Below, in pieces: positions 16,371-26,162 of a DNA stretch of 64,000 bases. The translations under genes and the position numbers were made by a program. Under the pieces are notes generated by a model, which saw only the letters and a program-made list of their open reading frames with translations, was not told the DNA's origin and searched no databases. Where the stretch lies: positions 4,275,921 to 4,339,920 of the forward strand of contig OZ255622.1 in the NCBI GenBank assembly GCA_965276715.1. The letters are read 5' to 3'. This stretch comes from CAXTPV01 sp965276715 (GTDB taxonomy: Bacteria; Pseudomonadota; Alphaproteobacteria; Acetobacterales; Acetobacteraceae). How positions within the stretch are numbered: position 1 is the first letter of the stretch; each line of letters begins with the position of its first letter.

Positions 16371-17981
16371 TCAACCCGCAACCACGCCGCCCAGCCCCGA
16401 AGTGACCGGCTGCGTCACTGTCACGCCGGCGCCGCCCTGCAAGTTCACCAGAAAGCGTTTGTTGACGCCCTGGTATTGCACTTGCACGTCCGCCTGGACG
16501 TAACCTATCGCCGTTCGGGATTGCGGGTTGTTCGTGTTGTCGCACACGACGCCATAGGGCGTACTGCCGTCGAGTGATCCGAGCACGCCCTGTTGAAGCA
16601 GATTGCCGAGATACCCGAGCAGCGTCGCGCGAATGTTTCCGAACAGCGTCAGGTTGATCAGCTCGCCGACATACTCGCCCATGCCCGCTGCCAGCGTGGC
16701 AGCAACGTAGTTCGTCAGGCGCGTATAACTGTCGTCGTCGATCCCGGCGTTCGACGATGTATTAAACCCGCCCCGGCAACCCCAATAAGACCCGCCTGGC
16801 TGCGGATTGGAAATCACGTCGATGCCCGCGCCAAACAAGGTTTGGAGATCGGCGGACGAGTAATTGCCGATTTGTTGCCCTTGCCCTGACTTCTGGCTGT
16901 TGACGATGCCGTAGATCGGCTTGTTCAGGCTAGATTGCTGCGGCGCAAGGTTAGCCAATCGACCGGCTGCAAACCCTTGCGGAGAAACATAGCGATAGAG
17001 CTGGTTGACCGGATCGTACCAGTTGATCCAGTCGCCAAACATAATCTTCATCGCGTAGCTGTCGACGCCAGCCGCTTGCTTTCCGGAAACCGCTGCGGCG
17101 ATCGTGGCTCCGGACGGCCCGGTGCCAATCATGTAGACACCCTCGCCCAGTCCGAACGCGATCTGCGTCGTGAACGTCGATGCGAGGTCGCCGTCGGCAA
17201 GCACACCAATTGAGCAGCCTTGCCCGCGAAGCGCATACATCCCAGTCCGCGCGGTTCCGTCGATGCCGATCAGCGTGTTTTGAGTGACATTGGTCACGCC
17301 GTCCGTACCGCCCGCTAGCGTGGCCGAGACCTGCGTTCCCGTGATCGGCGGCAAGGCACTCGCGTTGGCACCGACGGCAGCTACAATAAGCTGCGACGCG
17401 CCGCGATTCGGCGTCCAACCCGGCACCGCCTGCCCGTTCAGCGCGGGCGCGGCCAGATACCAGAACGCCGACGCGGTCGCGGACGGAATGCCGTTGAAAG
17501 CCTCGACGGTGCCCATCGGCGGACATTGGACAATAATGTCGGCATATCCCGTGCCCTTGGCGCCGGGATTGTTGATTGTCACCGTGATGGAATTGCCTGT
17601 CGTGCCCGAATAGAGTGCGGTCAAGACGAGCCCCATCGTCGTCGAGTTACCCTCGATCGGGATGCTGGCGGCCGTGTCGCTTCCATCGGTGACGCGCACA
17701 CCGACAAACGACGATGCCCCCTGCAAGATCGCGGTCGATGCCTGCGTTCCCATGTCATACTTGCGGGCGTTGATCATGCCGAAGTTTTGGATACGCTCCG
17801 CGTCGGTGCCAAAGACGATGCCCTGGCCTACGGGACCCCACGAAGCGGTTCCAACAATGCCGATCGTGTTTGTAGGCACGCCGTTAAGCGCAAGAATGCC
17901 AGGCGGCACGATCTGAACGTAAAGATCCGGAACAGTGAGCGCCGTGGTGTTGAGACTTCCCGCCTGTGAGATCAGCGCCAT
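16371..17981 (-). CDS. Tail sheath protein
   Basis: 536 residues from ATG 17981 (GGAG upstream), an upstream in-frame start being less likely. The N-terminus (LTVPDLYVQIVPPG) and the NTIGIVGTASWGPVGQG motif are typical of contractile sheath proteins; the C-terminal part (YTRLTNYVAATLAAGMGEYVG and VQYQGVNKRFLVNLQ) forms the conserved sheath core. This identifies the phage as contractile. Confidence 0.9.
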   Translation of the reverse strand: MALISQAGSLNTTALTVPDLYVQIVPPGILALNGVPTNTIGIVGTASWGPVGQGIVFGTDAERIQNFGMINARKYDMGTQASTAILQGASSFVGVRVTDGSDTAASIPIEGNSTTMGLVLTALYSGTTGNSITVTINNPGAKGTGYADIIVQCPPMGTVEAFNGIPSATASAFWYLAAPALNGQAVPGWTPNRGASQLIVAAVGANASALPPITGTQVSATLAGGTDGVTNVTQNTLIGIDGTARTGMYALRGQGCSIGVLADGDLASTFTTQIAFGLGEGVYMIGTGPSGATIAAAVSGKQAAGVDSYAMKIMFGDWINWYDPVNQLYRYVSPQGFAAGRLANLAPQQSSLNKPIYGIVNSQKSGQGQQIGNYSSADLQTLFGAGIDVISNPQPGGSYWGCRGGFNTSSNAGIDDDSYTRLTNYVAATLAAGMGEYVGELINLTLFGNIRATLLGYLGNLLQQGVLGSLDGSTPYGVVCDNTNNPQSRTAIGYVQADVQVQYQGVNKRFLVNLQGGAGVTVTQPVTSGLGGVVAG

Positions 17982-17982
17982 G

Positions 17983-18177
17983 TCAGTGCTCCGTCTCGTG
18001 CTGCTCTTCCGCAGCAAGCCGCGCGGGTGCGGCGACAACGTGCGACCGGTGATCGGCCCAGACTTCGGCGATTGCCGCGCCGTTGATCTCCGCGCCCTTT
18101 TGGTAGTCGCCGAACGGTTTGGTCACGACAAGGCGGACCGGGAGCGCCACGGCGGGCGCGGACGTGCTGCCGCTCAT
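17983..18177 (-). CDS. Small protein preceding the sheath gene
   Basis: 64 residues with VRLVVTKPFGDYQKGAEINGAAIAEVW-like beta content. Ends one base before the sheath start. Mu-like and related phages carry a short conserved protein (gp38/DUF2635 type) at this place; similarity here is positional, not by clear motif. Confidence 0.55.
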   Translation of the reverse strand: MSGSTSAPAVALPVRLVVTKPFGDYQKGAEINGAAIAEVWADHRSHVVAAPARLAAEEQHETEH

Positions 18178-18203
18178 GGCAAGCTCCTTGGGTTGTGGGC
18201 AAG

Positions 18204-18235
18204 AAAAAGCCCGTCCAGACGATGCCGGGCGGGCT
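18204..18235 (-). terminator. Terminator after the Hint/tailspike cassette
   Basis: A 9-bp stem (18208-18216 with 18227-18235, one G-T pair) is followed by five Ts on the minus strand. It closes the three-gene cassette 18264-24029 just before the sheath unit. Confidence 0.7.
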
Positions 18236-18263
18236 GAAGTAGGTTCAAATTGTGGGCGAAGGC

Positions 18264-19106
18264 TCAGGCAGGCAGCGGCAGCCGCGCCCGGATCTGATCA
18301 AGGCGCTCGCCGGCGAACACCATCTCCGCGCACGGGTCCTGCACAGCCGCGATCGGATCGTAGGCAAGGGAACAGTTCCCGAACTGGCGACGGTTGCCGG
18401 TGTCCAGATACGATTCGGCCGCGGCGTTTTCCGCAAGCAGGATGCCATGCTGCTCGAGCTCGACATGCCAGAGCACCACGGCGTCGCGGTGTTCCTCGAC
18501 GATCGTCTCCCCGTTGACCAGCAGCCCGGCCGGAATGAGCACGCCGTCGAGATAGAGCCCATGGTCCGCCGACACGACCAGGTCACGCTCCGGCGAATGG
18601 TGCCCCAGCGCATGGGCTCGAACCCGGATCACGGTGCCGTCAACTTGGCGCCGATGCCCAACCCAGGTCACGCGAGCTGTGCCGCCGGTTGCGAGGATGA
18701 CCTCGTCAACGGTGGTCAGTGTCTCCACCGTTGTGGCGCCAGCGGCCGTGGCGATGAGGGTGCCAGTGGCAAAGCAAGGCGTCGGCTGCGTCCCGGTCAG
18801 AGTGCCCTGAAACGGAGGCGTCACCGACGAGAACGAGATTCCGGCGTTGACAAAGTATCCTCCAGGCTCGTAGCCGTCGTTAAAAGACGTCGTTTGCGCG
18901 CCCGAAAAGACGTAGGTGTTACCGGTCGTCGAATCGACGAGAGTGATTGGCTCTTGACTGTAGAAAAGACCCAGGAACTCATAGTTTGCTCCGGCAAACA
19001 AACCGCCAGGCTGATACCCAGCTATGGCGAGACTGTTCCCGCTGACCGTTGCACTCGAAACCGGTATAATGTATCCACCCGACGAAACCGTGATCGTGTC
19101 ACCCAT
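18264..19106 (-). CDS. Hint-domain (intein/hedgehog-like) protein
   Basis: 280 residues from ATG 19106. Residues 1-105 carry degenerate beta repeats (GGYIIPVSS, AGYQPGG, DGYEPGGYF). From 111 follows a Hint_2-type domain: CFATGTLIAT with nucleophile-position Cys111, VTWVGHR, IRVRAHALG, and DLVVSADHGLYLDGVLIPA with His182, then LLVNGETI. Such domains self-cleave or attach proteins in hedgehog/intein relatives and are frequent in Acetobacteraceae. It is encoded right after a huge exported protein, so processing of that neighbour is an attractive guess. Confidence 0.7.
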   Translation of the reverse strand: MGDTITVSSGGYIIPVSSATVSGNSLAIAGYQPGGLFAGANYEFLGLFYSQEPITLVDSTTGNTYVFSGAQTTSFNDGYEPGGYFVNAGISFSSVTPPFQGTLTGTQPTPCFATGTLIATAAGATTVETLTTVDEVILATGGTARVTWVGHRRQVDGTVIRVRAHALGHHSPERDLVVSADHGLYLDGVLIPAGLLVNGETIVEEHRDAVVLWHVELEQHGILLAENAAAESYLDTGNRRQFGNCSLAYDPIAAVQDPCAEMVFAGERLDQIRARLPLPA

Positions 19107-19190
19107 TGCTCGACGCACCTATGTTAGACGCGCCGTTATCGCTGCGTGGTCTCTTTGGCTGCAAGCGATATTTGGTTCAACCTGAGAGGA

Positions 19191-22100
19191 TCAATTCGGC
19201 TGGTAGGTCTCTTCTCCTATGCAGTTCATGGGATGCGTAAAGCCATTGTTCAGCGCCAGCATCGGGCCGCCTGTTCCATTGTCGCGACTGGTCAGGACAC
19301 GAATGCCGCTAGGCAAGGTCTGAACGACGGGTCCGGTGAACGTGATCACGTCACCCGAGGCGGGCAGCGTTGTGGGCGTCACCGAAAGTGTAGCCGTGAG
19401 GCCCGCCTCGCCCTTCAGGACCGCGCCTGCCTGGATGTAGGCGGTGTGCCCCGCCGTCGTGTCCAGCGCCGTCCAGCCAGGCAGCTCCGCGCCGGACACC
19501 GCAGTGAGCGGCAAGGTGTTGGCGCTGCCGATCGCGCTCATCGTCTCGGTCGCTGTCGCTGCGGTCGCCACGCCAAGGTCGACGTTGACCCCATAGGAGT
19601 TGCCGCCGCCGGCCGCGAAAGCAAAATACTGCTGCCACGTGTCAAGCTCGAACCTGTTTTGATAGTCGTCGTTGTCTCGGCAATAGACGTGTGCGCGAAG
19701 CTCACCGTATTGCGCGTTGATGTTGCCACCGCCGACTTGCATCTGCGGCCCGAGGAGCACTTGGATTGTATCGCCAGCAGCTGAAGCCGCTGAGCCGGCT
19801 GCGATGACGGTAGTTTGCAAGCTCTGGAAGTTGATCAGCGACGAGATGGCAAGCGCGTCATTGGTTGTCGTCGCCGCAAGCGTGCCCGAAGCGGGGAAAG
19901 TGATGGACGTGGACGTCAGCGACTGGATCGTGCCGATCAGCACGCCTCCGTCCGTGACGGCCTCGCCCACCGCATCCCCCGTCGTCGAGCCCACCGTCAA
20001 CGTTGTGGTGCCTGCTGGGACACCGGTAGTCACCGTGGTCGGCGTCGCCGTGGCGCCCGGCACCGAACCGACGATGCCGATGATCTTGTTGGCGGTGCTG
20101 TCATAGACCTTGTCCCCGGCAACCACGTTGGCGGTTGACGCCACGGACACGTTCGCAGCGCCCTGCGCGGACCCAGCCGGTGTCGTCGTGGATGCGGGCA
20201 ACGTGGTCGAGACCGCGCCAATCGGCGTGAGGAACGACGTTGCGCCGACAGGCACGATGCCGTTGATCCCGGCTTTGTAAAGCGCGTGTCCAGGAGACAG
20301 GTTCGTGCCTATCGACTGCTGCCCGCCCATGACGATGTCGCCCTCGACGTTGCTGCTGAGAGACGGGACCTGCGCGCCATATGGCCCGTACTCAACGAGG
20401 AGTGAACCCGCGCTGTAGGGCCTGCCGACAGTCAGCGCATTTGGAAATGTGATGTTCTCCTTGCCGTCGTCGAACATGTCCGGATAAGTGAACGTGTTTG
20501 GCGCATATCCGTTGTTTCCAGTTGGATCGCTCACGTAGGTGCCGCACGACGCCAGATCGTTTCCAGTCGCCTGGACGTTCTTCGCATTGGCGTCATTCAT
20601 CAGGCACGCGCCATTGAACCCAGTAATCGCGTTGCCGGTGGCGACTTCGGGAAAAGTGTTGAAGCCATTCGAGGTAGGGCCATCGTAGGTCCATGCAATC
20701 GCTGCGGTTGCTTTCGGTGCGCTGCCGGCTTGTCCATCAACTGTCGTGTTGCTCACACCATAAAAGATGTTGTTGCCGATCGTGTTCTGATTGCTGTTCC
20801 GGAACCACACGGCCTGATAGGACGGTGCGGGGAACTGGTTGATGAAGTAGTTGCCGGTCAGCGTCACGCCGTTCACGCCGTTCGCGTAGACGCCGCTGAT
20901 GACGTTGTTGAACTGCCCGCCTGCCCACAAGCCGAGCTGATAAAACCCGCTGGTCGAGGCAAGCCGCAACCCGTAGTCCGAGTAGACCAGCGTGTTTCCA
21001 AAACCGTAGAGACCTTGGACATCGGTGCCGACGTCGACGCCAGCGCATCCACCATTAGTGCCACTGCTCATGATCGCCGGATCGTTCTCGGGACTGCCTG
21101 ACGTGTCGCCGTCGATCATAATGTCGCTGCAAGACCCGAACGCGAGCTGAGTAGGCATGGCAGTGGTAGGGCTTTGAGGCGTTGGATATGGCTGTATAAG
21201 CGTCGCGCTGTTTCCGCTGTATGCACCGCCATTGATGACGTTTACGTTGTAAAGAACCGGCCGCGACATCGAATGAAGCCAGACGCCGCCTGCCCAGCCG
21301 GTGTGGCTGTCGGTGCTGTTCTGCCCTTCAACTGTGATGTTAGCGAGGATTGCTTGCCCAGCGGTGTTTGTGGCGTCGTTCAACGGATTGATCTTGATGG
21401 CGATATCGTTGAACGTGTTCGCCGCTTCGGAGCCGCCCGTTCTGGCAATAGCGAAGTCATGGGCCGAAAGCGCGGCAAGGTTGCTGCCTGTAAACTGGAA
21501 CAGGTTATTGTTGGCGGTCAGAATAATTGTGGTCGCACCGTCGCCCATCCCGGCGAAATCGAGATGCGTCGAGTAGTTAATCGTGATGTTGCCCGTCGTC
21601 GCGCATCCGCCGCGCGGCAGCTGAATGCGAGCGCCGAAAGAGCGGGATTGGTAGACAGCGATCGTTCGGTTCAAAGCCGCCGTGTCGTCGCTGTAGGCCG
21701 TAACCGTCTCGCCTGACCCGGTTGCCGGCGCGTTGGCATTGAGGACTGCCGTCTTTCCACCGTTCGAGACGCTTGCCACGGTTGTCGACAGAGAGCCGAT
21801 GCCATAAGCGCCGAGAACGTTCTCGCCGGGGACGAAAACGTGGTTGGTGCTGGTGATCGTCGATGATCCGGATGTGGTCGAAACATCGGAAATCACTTGA
21901 TAATTGCAGGCCATCCCGTAATCGGCGCCGTTGACGACATCGTCGGCGCGAGCGGAAAGCGCCCGCTGAACTGCCCCTAATCCTGACGCGAGGACTGGAA
22001 CCTGACTGATGGTGCCGCTTCCGTCGAGCTGCGCAGCATTCGTGATCCGTGTGTCGTTTCCAGCAGCTGCCTGGCCGCCACCGGTGCCGAGCTGGAGCGC

Positions 22101-23723
22101 ACCCGCTTGCGTTGTCGATCCCGCTGGAAGGTCGGCCGGCGCCAGGCTCGAGCATCCGGTCGCGCGCCCCTTGGCGTCGACCGTTGGCTTGAGACACGTT
22201 CCGGCGGTCACGCCGCTCGAGGCGAGCGTGGTCGCCGTCGAGCCGGCCGTCGAGGTGACGTCACCGGTGAGGGCCGGCGCCGCGGTCGCCGGTAGGTGGC
22301 CGGTTCCGTCTAGCTTGGCAGGACCGTTGGCAAGACCCAAACTTGATGAAGGCACGGCGGCGGCCGCCAGCGTCTGTGCGGATGTAGCTGCTGCGCGCGC
22401 GGTGCTATCGGTTGCCGACGACGCTGGATTGATGAGTCCCGTCGGAACTAGCGCCGATCCGTCCAGTTTGGCATAACCATTGGCGGCATTGGCCGTGGAC
22501 GTGGGAACGGCAGAACCCGCGACCGAGGCCGCAGCGGCCGCTGCAGACCGTGCGGTCGGGTCCGTGGCCACTGATGACGAGCTGATCTGCCCGACCGGGA
22601 CAAGCCCGTTACTGTCAAGCGATGCCACGCCAGACGGTGCGGCCTTGGCGGTCGACGGGATGGCAGCACCGGCCGTGTTCGACGCCGTGGTGGCGGTCGA
22701 CTGAGCGGCAGCGGCCGCCGTTCGGGCGGTCGGATCTGTCGCGACGGACGCCGGATCGATGTTCGTGGTCGGAAGCAGACCGGTCGAGCTGAGTTTTGCG
22801 GGGCCGTTGTTCTGCCCCAACGTCGACGACGGAATAGCGGCGCCGGCAAGGGACGCGGCGGATGATGCTGACGAACGCGCGGTTGAGTCAGTAGCGACCG
22901 AGGCGGGGTCAATCTGTGTGGTGGGCACAAGACCATTCGTAGTAAGCGTCGCTACGCCCGATCCGACGCCTTTTTGGGCCGAGGGGATGGCCGCGGCGGC
23001 CGACAACGCGGCGGCCGCCGCGGATGCCCTGGCGGTGCTGTCCGTGGCGACAGACGCCGGGTCTATCTGACCGACCGGGACAAGGCCGCCGGGGCCAAGA
23101 GAGGCAACACCATTCGGGACGGCTTTCTGTGCCGCCGGGAGGGCGGCAGCAGCCGTGCTCTGAGCCGCAGCAGCGGCCGTGCGCGCCGTCGCGTCCACGC
23201 CAGGCGCGTTCGTTGGAAACAGCGTCAGCGGCAGCAGCGCGTTCGTGTCGAGTTTGGCGTATCCCGAGGCAAGATTCCCGCTTGCGGCCGGAACTGCAGC
23301 AGCGGCAAGCGTGGCAGCGGTGGCGGCAGAAGATCGAGCCGTGCTGTCAACAGCGGATAGCGACGGGAGGTTTGCAACCGGAACAAGTCCATTCGTATCC
23401 AGGGGCGCAACTCCGGACGGAGCACCAATTTTGGACGTCGACACCAGCGCGGTCATCGCAAGCGCCTGTGCCGTTTCGTAAGCAATCAGCGTCTGCCCGT
23501 TGACGGTCGCGCCGTCGACCGCCACACCCGAGAACCCGCTTGTTCGAAGCGCTGATGTCACCATCGGTGCGATCTGGTTGGCGAGCGTTGTCTGCGAAAG
23601 CGGCGTGACGATGCCTGCGGCCAGCAGACCGCTCCATGTTGTCGCCGGAGACACCGATTGCGCCCACGCCGCACCAGTCAGCACGACTGCAATTGTGCTG
23701 ACAACATAGGCGCGGGTTTTCAT
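19191..23723 (-). CDS. Giant exported repeat/beta-helix protein (tailspike-like)
   Basis: 1510 residues. It starts with a convincing Sec signal peptide (MKTRAYVVSTIAVVLTGAAW, cleavage after AQ). Residues ~95-520 contain about eight imperfect ~47-residue repeats built from NGLVPTTQIDPASVATDSTA-type units alternating with Ala-rich helices, as in trimeric fibre stalks. From ~600 on there is a pectate-lyase-like beta-helix (QLPRGGCATTGNITINYSTH, FAGMGDGATTI; many N-turn repeats), then a C-terminal beta domain. The stalk and beta-helix resemble phage tailspikes/depolymerases, but a signal peptide is not expected in a virion protein, so lysogen surface display is possible. Confidence 0.65.
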   Translation of the reverse strand: MKTRAYVVSTIAVVLTGAAWAQSVSPATTWSGLLAAGIVTPLSQTTLANQIAPMVTSALRTSGFSGVAVDGATVNGQTLIAYETAQALAMTALVSTSKIGAPSGVAPLDTNGLVPVANLPSLSAVDSTARSSAATAATLAAAAVPAASGNLASGYAKLDTNALLPLTLFPTNAPGVDATARTAAAAAQSTAAAALPAAQKAVPNGVASLGPGGLVPVGQIDPASVATDSTARASAAAAALSAAAAIPSAQKGVGSGVATLTTNGLVPTTQIDPASVATDSTARSSASSAASLAGAAIPSSTLGQNNGPAKLSSTGLLPTTNIDPASVATDPTARTAAAAAQSTATTASNTAGAAIPSTAKAAPSGVASLDSNGLVPVGQISSSSVATDPTARSAAAAAASVAGSAVPTSTANAANGYAKLDGSALVPTGLINPASSATDSTARAAATSAQTLAAAAVPSSSLGLANGPAKLDGTGHLPATAAPALTGDVTSTAGSTATTLASSGVTAGTCLKPTVDAKGRATGCSSLAPADLPAGSTTQAGALQLGTGGGQAAAGNDTRITNAAQLDGSGTISQVPVLASGLGAVQRALSARADDVVNGADYGMACNYQVISDVSTTSGSSTITSTNHVFVPGENVLGAYGIGSLSTTVASVSNGGKTAVLNANAPATGSGETVTAYSDDTAALNRTIAVYQSRSFGARIQLPRGGCATTGNITINYSTHLDFAGMGDGATTIILTANNNLFQFTGSNLAALSAHDFAIARTGGSEAANTFNDIAIKINPLNDATNTAGQAILANITVEGQNSTDSHTGWAGGVWLHSMSRPVLYNVNVINGGAYSGNSATLIQPYPTPQSPTTAMPTQLAFGSCSDIMIDGDTSGSPENDPAIMSSGTNGGCAGVDVGTDVQGLYGFGNTLVYSDYGLRLASTSGFYQLGLWAGGQFNNVISGVYANGVNGVTLTGNYFINQFPAPSYQAVWFRNSNQNTIGNNIFYGVSNTTVDGQAGSAPKATAAIAWTYDGPTSNGFNTFPEVATGNAITGFNGACLMNDANAKNVQATGNDLASCGTYVSDPTGNNGYAPNTFTYPDMFDDGKENITFPNALTVGRPYSAGSLLVEYGPYGAQVPSLSSNVEGDIVMGGQQSIGTNLSPGHALYKAGINGIVPVGATSFLTPIGAVSTTLPASTTTPAGSAQGAANVSVASTANVVAGDKVYDSTANKIIGIVGSVPGATATPTTVTTGVPAGTTTLTVGSTTGDAVGEAVTDGGVLIGTIQSLTSTSITFPASGTLAATTTNDALAISSLINFQSLQTTVIAAGSAASAAGDTIQVLLGPQMQVGGGNINAQYGELRAHVYCRDNDDYQNRFELDTWQQYFAFAAGGGNSYGVNVDLGVATAATATETMSAIGSANTLPLTAVSGAELPGWTALDTTAGHTAYIQAGAVLKGEAGLTATLSVTPTTLPASGDVITFTGPVVQTLPSGIRVLTSRDNGTGGPMLALNNGFTHPMNCIGEETYQPN

Positions 23724-23732
23724 CGGTGGTTC

Positions 23733-24029
23733 CTATTCCGCGCCAAGCACGTTGCCGTGGGCGTCTATTAAGAGGTTTCCGGACGCGTCTTGGAACAAGA
23801 TTGGTTGCGGCGTCGATGTTCCCAACGGATTATGTTGAATGTCAACTATTACGTTGCCCGCCGCGTCCTCGATCAGGGCTGCGTAGGGTTGCTGCACGAT
23901 GCCAATGAGGTTCCCGCCGCCATCTTCAATAACTGTGCCTGAAGGTCCGACAGCATATCCCACAATCGGACCGGCAAGAACTGGTGCGGCGTGCAGTGCC
24001 ACCGACAGCGCAAAGCTAGAAACTGGCAA
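23733..24029 (-). CDS. Small secreted repeat protein
   Basis: I chose a TTG start at 24029 because GGGAGG precedes it; the product then begins with a signal peptide (PVSSFALSVALHAAPVLAG). The mature part has four near-repeats of the type IEDGGGNLIG / IEDAAGNVIV / FQDASGNLLI / DAHGNVLG. 98 residues, overlapping the upstream gene by 14 bases and ten bases before the giant exported protein, so likely co-expressed with it. Confidence 0.55.
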   Translation of the reverse strand: MPVSSFALSVALHAAPVLAGPIVGYAVGPSGTVIEDGGGNLIGIVQQPYAALIEDAAGNVIVDIQHNPLGTSTPQPILFQDASGNLLIDAHGNVLGAE

Positions 24030-24825
24030 TGGCGCCTCCCGGCCCTTCGATCGCACCGATCGGGAAGATCATCGGTGCTGACTGTTGCGTCGCGTCGGTC
24101 GAATACTCGACGGTGTAAAACAAGTCCCGCCGATACATGTCGGCGTTTTCTGACGCATCGATCACGCGCGTGTCGGTGTATTTGATGCGGGCCTGCTGAT
24201 CCGGCAAGGCGATGAAACTAATTGTCGCGAATGCCGCATCGACAGCCGCAATGATCGCGTCACGCGCACCGGGCGTCGGACACCAAGCCGTCACCATGAA
24301 ACCTTGTTCCTGCCTGCGCAGTTCCTGCGACGATCCGCTCAACGCCGCAACCGTGACTACTCCTGGTGTCGGCAGTGTCAGCACCAGACCCGATGACGCA
24401 GCGCCGTCGATCTGTGCGGCCAATCCGGTCGCAACGTCCGTGGGCGTATCTGTCGACTGAACGGCAAGAATATATCCTGTGCCCCGACAGAGCACACCGA
24501 CGTTTTGCCCAGCGCCACCAGTTCCGCCGAACGTAATCGTAAGCCCGTCTGCAGTAATGACTGCCGTCAGCGTCGGTGCGCTGAGCGACGTCGTCCGCCA
24601 GTCTTGCGGATAGCGGGTGACGTTTCGCGTGTGCCCCGGTTGCGAATAGACCGAGACGCGAGCCGATCCGGCCTTCAGATCATCGTCGAGGGCGGCCGGT
24701 TGAGGCCAGCCTCGACGAATGCGGATCGGAATACCGGCAACGCTCGGTTGTGACGTTCCAAGCGGGTAGACTGCTGCGGCGGCGATCTCGACGAGTGCAG
24801 TCTCGACGTCCGAAAGGTCGCTCAC
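24016..24825 (-). CDS. Neck/tail-terminator candidate
   Basis: 269 residues from a GTG start overlapping the upstream stop (GTGA). The N-terminal helix (DVETALVEIAAAAVYPLG), then PIRIRRGWPQPAALDDDLK and RYPQDWR are conserved-looking; later parts are beta-rich. The location between head-side genes and the tail block fits a tail terminator or adaptor. Not assigned by a clear motif. Confidence 0.5.
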   Translation of the reverse strand: MSDLSDVETALVEIAAAAVYPLGTSQPSVAGIPIRIRRGWPQPAALDDDLKAGSARVSVYSQPGHTRNVTRYPQDWRTTSLSAPTLTAVITADGLTITFGGTGGAGQNVGVLCRGTGYILAVQSTDTPTDVATGLAAQIDGAASSGLVLTLPTPGVVTVAALSGSSQELRRQEQGFMVTAWCPTPGARDAIIAAVDAAFATISFIALPDQQARIKYTDTRVIDASENADMYRRDLFYTVEYSTDATQQSAPMIFPIGAIEGPGGAIASF

Positions 24826-25481
24826 GTCGCGTCCTGCGTCGCGGTCAAGCGCCAGCCCCAGTCTGTCAGCTCGGCGCTCGAGACGTTGTAGAGAACGCCG
24901 TTTTCGTCAGTCAGCACCGTCTCGCGGACGATCGTCACAGTAGGGATCGCGGGCATTAGGATCACCCACCAAGGCGTGCGAACGTCGCCAGCCAGTTTGG
25001 CAGGATCTGCCTCGCCCTTGCTGCCTTGCAGAATGGAGACCGGCCATCCTGACGCGATGATGTCCGTCGTCTCAGTAGTCGTCTGCGTCGGACCATCGTA
25101 TCCACCAGCGCCGACCGGACCTTTGTCAGTAACGGTGGTTCCAGACGGGGACGAGACACTGATGACGTGATTGCAAAGCACGACGCCGACAGGACGGAAC
25201 GGCTCGACTCGCTGGACGAAATAGGTTTCCAAGCCGATCAAATAGTCACCAAGCTGAGTGGTTGCATTGATGAGTGCGAACCCTTCGGCTTTCTTTCGAT
25301 CCCATGGCTTGATGAACCCGAACGCCGCATCTTGATCGTAGGCCGCGAACGGTTGCGCAAAGATTGTGCCGAGCGGGGTCAGTGCCGTCGTCGGGCGGAT
25401 TTGATTGACTGCCGCACCGATAATCGACGCAGCTTTTCCAAAACCGTAGTTGGCTTTTTGTGTGAGGAGGGCTTGATCCAC
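24822..25481 (-). CDS. Structural protein of the head-tail junction
   Basis: 219 residues, GTG start. The N-terminus resembles an adaptor (ANYGFGKAASIIGAAVNQIRP); LETYFVQRVEPFRPVGVVLCN and a C-terminal TVIVRETVLTDENGVLYNVS follow. In line with capsid and terminator genes; family unknown to me. Confidence 0.5.
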   Translation of the reverse strand: MDQALLTQKANYGFGKAASIIGAAVNQIRPTTALTPLGTIFAQPFAAYDQDAAFGFIKPWDRKKAEGFALINATTQLGDYLIGLETYFVQRVEPFRPVGVVLCNHVISVSSPSGTTVTDKGPVGAGGYDGPTQTTTETTDIIASGWPVSILQGSKGEADPAKLAGDVRTPWWVILMPAIPTVTIVRETVLTDENGVLYNVSSAELTDWGWRLTATQDAT

Positions 25482-25555
25482 GGCATTACATACGGGGAGC
25501 GAGCGCAGTCGCGAGCGCCATTGCGATTAAACCCTGATCAGCGCGCGCATTGGTG

Positions 25556-26149
25556 TCAGCCCTCGTGCGGCTTGTTTTCCGTGTGCGTGACGTCCGTCTC
25601 GCCGCCGACGTAGTGCTCATGATGCTCGACGACGCCGTGATTTGCGTCGTGCGCTTCATTTTCCACCACGCCAGTCGTGTGAACCGGCTCGGTGGGAGCG
25701 TCGTGTTCGGCAACATCCTTGTTGCTCGGCTTGACTGTTGCCATACCCGTTTTATTGGAGACTGGCACAGTCAGTTGGTCTTCAGCCGGGCGTTTTAGGT
25801 TGTCCGACAGTTCCGATCCGGACAGTTCGGCGGCAAGCAATCCAGGCAGGCGCGTAACGCCTGGCCCTGCGTGGTAGGCTGGCAAGCCCTGCGGAATTGG
25901 CGCCGTTCGGCCCTCCGCCGGAGTGAAGTTGCCTTTGTCGTCCACCATATAGCCGGGTTGGACGTCAACACCAGTTCCGTCGACGACACGCGCATTGTCG
26001 AGATCGTCCTCGAACGGGTGCTTAAACCAGTCGAAAGTGTGCTTGACCTTCTTTGCAATGCCACCCTGAACCAACACCCAAGTGCGCGGGCGCAATGGTG
26101 CAGGACCTACGTGCAAATCGACCCCGGGGCCGTCGACTTTATCGGACAT
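25556..26149 (-). CDS. Acidic His-rich hypothetical protein
   Basis: 197 residues from ATG 26149 (AGGAGA upstream). The first part (VDLHVGPAPLRPRTWVLVQGG) is followed by proline/acid-rich sequence and a His/Glu-rich tail (EHHEHYVGGETDVTHTENK). Low-complexity tail suggests a disordered or metal-binding end. Probably a minor head or neck protein by position. Confidence 0.5.
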   Translation of the reverse strand: MSDKVDGPGVDLHVGPAPLRPRTWVLVQGGIAKKVKHTFDWFKHPFEDDLDNARVVDGTGVDVQPGYMVDDKGNFTPAEGRTAPIPQGLPAYHAGPGVTRLPGLLAAELSGSELSDNLKRPAEDQLTVPVSNKTGMATVKPSNKDVAEHDAPTEPVHTTGVVENEAHDANHGVVEHHEHYVGGETDVTHTENKPHEG

Positions 26150-26162
26150 GATCGTCTCCTGG

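Noticed and set aside
25486..25716. 76-residue minus ORF overlapping the acidic His-rich gene
   Set aside because: Ser/Thr/Arg-rich shadow; only the last ~20 codons lie outside the larger gene.
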